Assembly: GCA_003647065.1 (NCBI GenBank)
Contig: QMMC01000016.1
Span: forward strand, 1-32,669
Direction of reading: 5' to 3'
Source: Deltaproteobacteria bacterium
GTDB lineage: Bacteria; Myxococcota_A; Polyangia; Polyangiales; B10-G4
DNA length: 32,669 nt
Below the pieces are notes generated by a model. That model did not search any database. It was not told where the DNA came from and was given only the letters and a program-made list of their open reading frames with translations. This document shows positions 29,642 to 32,669 of this stretch, in pieces. A program made the position numbers and the translations under genes. Position 1 is the first letter of the stretch, and each line of letters begins with the position of its first letter.

Positions 29642-30490
29642 TTACCACGCGCAAACACAGATCGGATCATCGTCAGGGAGGTCGCAGCTGATCGGCACGT
29701 CTCTACGACAAACGTTCGAGCCTGCGTGTTTTGTGAAAGCTTCCGCACAAGTGCCTCCACCGAGAGCGCAAATCGAGTCGCAACTCGCAACCGTATCGGG
29801 CACCGAATAGAACTCGCAGCCCACCGGACTCTCGACGCAGAGGGAGTAATCGGTCAACGAGCCGTAACGGCCGTCACAGGTCATGGGTCCGGCATCTTCC
29901 CCGCCCCCATCGAGGACTCCAGAATCCTCGACCATCCCGTCGAGGGCAGCATCCGCGGCGTCTCCCGCATCTCCCGCATCTCCCGCGTCTTCAGGAACGC
30001 CCGAATCCATGGCCGGCGGATCAGGCCAGGGGGTCAGTTCGGATGGTTCGATGTCGATAGGGCGGCAGACCCCGGCCTCGCAGGTCAGATCGGAATCGCA
30101 GGTGACATCGGCACATGCCCGGTCCAGATCGATCCTCAATTGCAGCGTGCGGCCTCGTTGAAACTCGAAAACCACCCGGCGCTCGACCATCCGACGATCG
30201 TCCAACGTCGAGTCCGCGACCAGCGCCGCGATAGTGACATCGATCGGCCCGAGCTCGCCTCCCTGGTGCACTAGGGCCAGGGTCCGGGGCAGGTCTCCCG
30301 GGTCCGTGAGCACGGCCCCGGCCGTCTGAATCTGCATGTTCGGCCCGGAGGCCATCACGGAAAACTCGGAGACTTCGGCGGGCACTGCATAGTCGGTGCT
30401 CACGACGAGGAGAACCTCCGTACGAGGTTCGGTGCTGCAGCCAGACGCCGCCCACGAAGAGATGACCAAGAGCGCAACGAGGTGACGCAT
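29642..30490 (-). CDS. Cys-rich lipoprotein, unknown function
   Basis: A 282-residue predicted lipoprotein. The signal MRHLVALLVISSWAASGC gives a good lipobox with Cys18. Residues 20-135 look like a beta-rich domain (VLLVVSTDYAVPAEVSEFSV). A compact Cys motif follows (C-x4-C-x5-C-x4-C, from ACADVTC to GVCRP), then an Asp/Ala/Gly linker with DAG repeats, then a C-terminal domain with about nine Cys ending in PICVCAW. Such linked Cys modules are common in myxobacterial envelope lipoproteins but I cannot name this one. It starts two bases after the TPR gene stop and ends 60 bases before the kinase gene, so it is probably part of the same transcript. Confidence 0.78.
   Translation of the reverse strand: MRHLVALLVISSWAASGCSTEPRTEVLLVVSTDYAVPAEVSEFSVMASGPNMQIQTAGAVLTDPGDLPRTLALVHQGGELGPIDVTIAALVADSTLDDRRMVERRVVFEFQRGRTLQLRIDLDRACADVTCDSDLTCEAGVCRPIDIEPSELTPWPDPPAMDSGVPEDAGDAGDAGDAADAALDGMVEDSGVLDGGGEDAGPMTCDGRYGSLTDYSLCVESPVGCEFYSVPDTVASCDSICALGGGTCAEAFTKHAGSNVCRRDVPISCDLPDDDPICVCAW
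29961..29987 (-). repeat. three 9-bp repeats encoding DAG-type linker
   Basis: Three consecutive 9-base units (plus strand TCTCCCGCA, third with one change) encode the GDAGDAGDA linker of the Cys-rich lipoprotein. Confidence 0.85.
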
Positions 30491-30492
30491 CG

Positions 30493-31350
30493 CTAGTCCC
30501 ACGTCAGCACCCCCGGTTGGAAGTTGCCCGCGATCGGGGCCTCGTGACCGCCTGACCCAGCGGCAACGGCGGCGATGATGACGATGACGGCAACGACGAC
30601 GACTGCTCCACCGACGGCCGCCCAGAAGCGCCAGTCGCCCAGGAGCCCTGGGGACGAATCGTCGTCCGTCCCCGGTGAATCGACGGGCCCCCTAGTCGCC
30701 AGCTCCCCATGCACGTCGAGGTCGATCGCGACGGGCTCATCGGCGGTCACCAGGACGTTCGCTCGGGCCACCGCCTCCTGGCCGCGGCGAGCCTCGACGA
30801 CGTGGTCGCCAACACTGGTGGTCATCTCGGTGCCCACCCGCGTCGACGCGATCTCCCGAGCATCGAGGAACACCGACTCGTCACCCCGGGGCCCCTCGAG
30901 GCGCACCGTCAGCTGGCCGCCGGTGATGCGAATCCGCTCGAGGAGGCTCTCGACCGAGGCGCGGACGTTCTCGTCCGTCGCGGAATCCTCCAGCACGTGA
31001 ACGGCAATCTCCTCGGACTCGTTGAGCTGCCCGAGCTCGAAGAGCGCAGCCGCAAGATTGTACTCGACCGGAGGCGTGGGCCGGATACGCCGGACGGCGC
31101 GAAATCGTTCCGCCGCCCGCGACCAGTCGAGGGCCTCGACAAAGGCCACGCCTTCGAAGAAAAGCCTCCGGGCCTCGATGGTCCCTCGAGCCGTCTCGGC
31201 GGCGTCTGGCGTGCCCTCGGTCGAATCAGTGCTCGCGGGACCGGCGTCCTGACCATCTTGGCCGTCTTGGCCGTCCTGAACCTGAGCCTGAGCCCCTGCC
31301 GTGAGGAGGAGGCTCGCTACGAGCGCCCCCACGCGCAACAACAAAGACAT
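30493..31350 (-). CDS. exported TPR/PEGA-like protein with C-terminal membrane helix
   Basis: A 285-residue protein with a cleavable signal (MSLLLRVGALVASLLLTAGA, cleavage near AQAQ) and a DGQ-repeat stretch (three 9-base repeats). Residues 60-140 contain helices with a TPR-like pattern (LFFEGVAFVEALDWSRAAERF, YNLAAALFELGQLNESEEI). Residues 150-215 (GGQLTVRLEG..VFLDAREIASTRVG) resemble a PEGA-like beta domain. A single hydrophobic helix (about 243-266) and the tail GNFQPGVLTWD end it. The ATG at 31350 is preferred to a TTG six bases upstream. It is the first gene of a likely operon with the Cys-rich lipoprotein and the kinase, and could act as periplasmic scaffold or sensor for that kinase; this is inference. 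Confidence 0.8.
   Translation of the reverse strand: MSLLLRVGALVASLLLTAGAQAQVQDGQDGQDGQDAGPASTDSTEGTPDAAETARGTIEARRLFFEGVAFVEALDWSRAAERFRAVRRIRPTPPVEYNLAAALFELGQLNESEEIAVHVLEDSATDENVRASVESLLERIRITGGQLTVRLEGPRGDESVFLDAREIASTRVGTEMTTSVGDHVVEARRGQEAVARANVLVTADEPVAIDLDVHGELATRGPVDSPGTDDDSSPGLLGDWRFWAAVGGAVVVVAVIVIIAAVAAGSGGHEAPIAGNFQPGVLTWD
31252..31278 (-). repeat. 9-bp repeats encoding the QDG stretch
   Basis: Three near-identical 9-base units, plus strand GCCGTCTTG with single-base changes, encode DGQ repeats just after the signal peptide of the TPR/PEGA-like protein. Confidence 0.75.
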
Positions 31351-31504
31351 GGGCAAATGATACTACAATGGGGACGCTTCGCTCGCTTTTTGCTCGGATA
31401 ACGTAGAGGCGCCCGGCGGAGCGGCGGTTGAGATCACATGAGGACGCCGACGGGCCCGTTGGCTCCTCGACGCGGCCCCTTTCAGGGGGTAGTTTCCCGC
31501 CGCC

Positions 31505-32227
31505 ATGGCCCCCCGGATTCTCATCGTCACGCCGACCTACGACGAGCGTGAGAACCTCGAACCCTTCCTGGCGGGGGCGTTCGAGGCGCTCCCGGAGGCG
31601 CACGTCCTCGTCGTCGACGACAACTCTCCGGATGGGACCGGGGACCTCGCGGATTCCATCGCGGCCGAAGACCCCCGGGTTCAGGTCATGCATCGACCGG
31701 GCAAGCTCGGCCTGGGGAGCGCCTACCTGGACGCGTTCCGCTGGGGTCTCGAGCGCGACTACGAGATCATTCTCGAGATGGACACGGACCTGAGCCACGA
31801 CCCCCGCTACCTGCCGGACTTCATTCAAGCGATCGAGGACGGCGCCGGCGTGGTCATCGGCTCCCGGAACGTGCCCGGCGGGGGCGTCGAAGGCTGGGGC
31901 CTCGGACGCCACGTCCTGTCCAAGGGGGGCTCTCTCTATAGTCGAAGCATCCTCGGGCTCTCGGTCCGCGATCTGACGAGTGGCTACAAAGCGTTTCGTG
32001 CCGACGTGCTGCGGGCGATCAGCCTCGATGAGGTGCACTCCGAAGGTTACTCGTTTCAAATCGAGTTGACCTACCGCTCCCTGCGCAAGGGCTTCCGCGT
32101 CCAGGAGGTCCCGATCATCTTCGTCGATCGACGCGCCGGCGAGAGCAAGATGAGCCGGAAGATCTTCGCCGAAGCCATCATGATGGTGTGGAAGCTGCGG
32201 TTCGACGCCCTCACCGGCAAGTTCTGA
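31505..32227 (+). CDS. polyprenol monophosphomannose synthase (GT2)
   Basis: A 240-residue family 2 glycosyltransferase of the dolichol/polyprenol-phosphate mannose synthase type. It would transfer mannose (or another hexose) from a nucleotide sugar to a polyprenol phosphate at the inner face of the membrane. Motifs are VTPTYDERENL, VVDDNSPDGTG (37-47), the metal-binding MDTDLSHDP (92-100), RDLTSGYKAFRADVL and VPIIFVDRRAGESKMS. It consists of the catalytic domain only, with no C-terminal membrane segments, as in actinobacterial Ppm catalytic units and unlike GtrB. The ATG at 31505 starts the fold directly. It is divergent from the TPR gene across 154 bases with no clear promoter. Its stop codon lies in the first copy of a 10-base duplication leading into the terminal repeat region. 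Confidence 0.92.
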   Translation: MAPRILIVTPTYDERENLEPFLAGAFEALPEAHVLVVDDNSPDGTGDLADSIAAEDPRVQVMHRPGKLGLGSAYLDAFRWGLERDYEIILEMDTDLSHDPRYLPDFIQAIEDGAGVVIGSRNVPGGGVEGWGLGRHVLSKGGSLYSRSILGLSVRDLTSGYKAFRADVLRAISLDEVHSEGYSFQIELTYRSLRKGFRVQEVPIIFVDRRAGESKMSRKIFAEAIMMVWKLRFDALTGKF

Positions 32228-32234
32228 ATCGCGC

Positions 32235-32359
32235 TGAATCGCGTCCACTCACGCCATTCGCCGGCTTACGTCCTCGGGACCTCGGTCGCCGTACGAAAGG
32301 TACGGCTCGGTCGGCCCCTGCGGGCGCGCTCGCCAGCTGACGCAAGTGGACGCGATTCA
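32235..32359. repeat. 125-bp element with terminal inverted repeats (MITE/REPIN-like)
   Basis: TGAATCGCGTCCACT (32235-32249) is the exact reverse complement of AGTGGACGCGATTCA (32345-32359), and similarity continues a few bases inward. At the centre GCCGTAC (32288-32294) pairs with GTACGGC (32300-32306) over a GAAAG loop. No protein is convincingly encoded. Ends like these suggest a short non-autonomous mobile element or a REP-doublet-like hairpin. No direct target duplication was established. Confidence 0.7.
32323..32355. repeat. dispersed repeat end, copy 1
   Basis: GGCGCGCTCG, four variable bases, then CTGACGCAAGTGGACGCGA (32337-32355). The same arrangement recurs at 32637-32669, where it is cut by the window edge. 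The two 19-base cores are identical and in the same orientation. Confidence 0.85.
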
Positions 32360-32636
32360 CCCAACTGAGGATTTGGGGACGCGTGGTTGCTTAATTGTCT
32401 TACGGGCCCGACGACCATGCCGGTCGCACCAGCTCCGGTCCCAATCCCGGCTCCGGTCGACTGACGTCGCCCTTTCGCCTTCTTGGGACCTCCGGTCGAC
32501 TGACGTCGCCCTTTCGCCTTCTTGCCGACCTGCGGGCTCACACTGCCGGCTCCGCTACCGCCAGCCCTGCCGGCTCTGCCTGACTGCGTCAGGCTGCCGC
32601 CTCGGGGCTGCCGTTCGCGGAGCCTTCTTGTTGAGG
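32360..32636. other. non-coding spacer between repeat copies
   Basis: No convincing gene. It holds a short AT-rich piece (near 32383-32402), a 39-base tandem duplication (32451-32528), two CTGCCGGCT units, and a perfect hairpin GCCTGAC-TGC-GTCAGGC (32578-32594). A minus-strand frame of 91 codons crosses it but looks incidental. Confidence 0.6.
32451..32528. repeat. 39-bp tandem duplication
   Basis: Two adjacent 39-base units, 32451-32489 and 32490-32528, agree perfectly over their first 35 bases (beginning CTCCGGTCGACTGACG). The length is a multiple of three, but there is no credible gene here. Confidence 0.9.
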
Positions 32637-32669
32637 GGCGCGCTCGGCGACTGACGCAAGTGGACGCGA
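32637..32669. repeat. dispersed repeat end, copy 2 (truncated by window edge)
   Basis: GGCGCGCTCG, four variable bases, then CTGACGCAAGTGGACGCGA (32651-32669) repeats the right end of the inverted-repeat element. The remaining terminal bases lie outside the window, so it cannot be seen whether another full element follows. Confidence 0.8.

Noticed and set aside
32266-32541. 91-codon minus-strand frame with a duplicated KKAKGRRQSTG segment
   Set aside because: It spans the inverted-repeat element and the tandem duplication, lacks a ribosome site, and is better explained by the repeats.

Overview
The window reads as chromosomal DNA from a high-GC Gram-negative bacterium, most likely a myxobacterium-like member of the Myxococcota/Deltaproteobacteria. 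The evidence is indirect: two large Ser/Thr protein kinases carry the HRDVSP catalytic loop common in that group, several lipoproteins have Cys-rich or Asp/Ala-rich tails, there is a TPR/PEGA-like envelope protein, and one promoter matches sigma-54 almost perfectly. No tRNA, rRNA, CRISPR array, transposase or phage gene was recognised. About 22 protein genes are supported.

Layout. 97-624 is a small putative lipoprotein with a His-rich tail. 762-7343 is housekeeping: a divergent HrpB-related DExH helicase (-), an M3 oligopeptidase (+), a CBS-pair protein (+) and release factor 3, prfC (-). 7344-9555 holds a strongly C-ending-codon lipoprotein with a pre-peptidase C-terminal domain, preceded by a sigma-54 promoter and a 17-bp palindrome and followed by a good intrinsic terminator. 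9561-12836 has a tail-anchored Ser/Thr kinase (-) divergent from proline iminopeptidase (+). 12863-17102 is an ettA-hrpB pair (-); this second helicase is a canonical HrpB, so the window carries two HrpB-family proteins.

17200-20293 looks like an accessory insertion. A translationally coupled pair of zinc-ribbon membrane proteins (the second a CPBP/Rce1-type protease) lies divergent from an orphan AAA ATPase/DUF4143 protein. Codon use there looks less GC-biased than in the flanks.

20346-31350 is a long run of minus-strand genes. In order of transcription they are: a TPR/PEGA-like membrane protein, a Cys-rich lipoprotein and a membrane Ser/Thr kinase (a plausible envelope-signalling module); then fadD-like acyl-CoA ligase, a DUF2007-like protein, a UbiB-family kinase and FxsA (a tight likely operon); then a lipoprotein M1 aminopeptidase. 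31505-32227 (+) is a polyprenol-phosphate mannosyltransferase.

The last 440 bases contain no convincing gene. They hold a 125-bp element with 15-bp perfect terminal inverted repeats and a central hairpin, abutting the mannosyltransferase stop codon. One terminus recurs at the window edge, and a 39-bp tandem repeat lies between the copies. This dispersed-repeat structure, the kinase/lipoprotein/TPR cluster, the sigma-54-driven lipoprotein and the zinc-ribbon CPBP pair are the least ordinary parts. All functional statements come from reading motifs; no database search was run.
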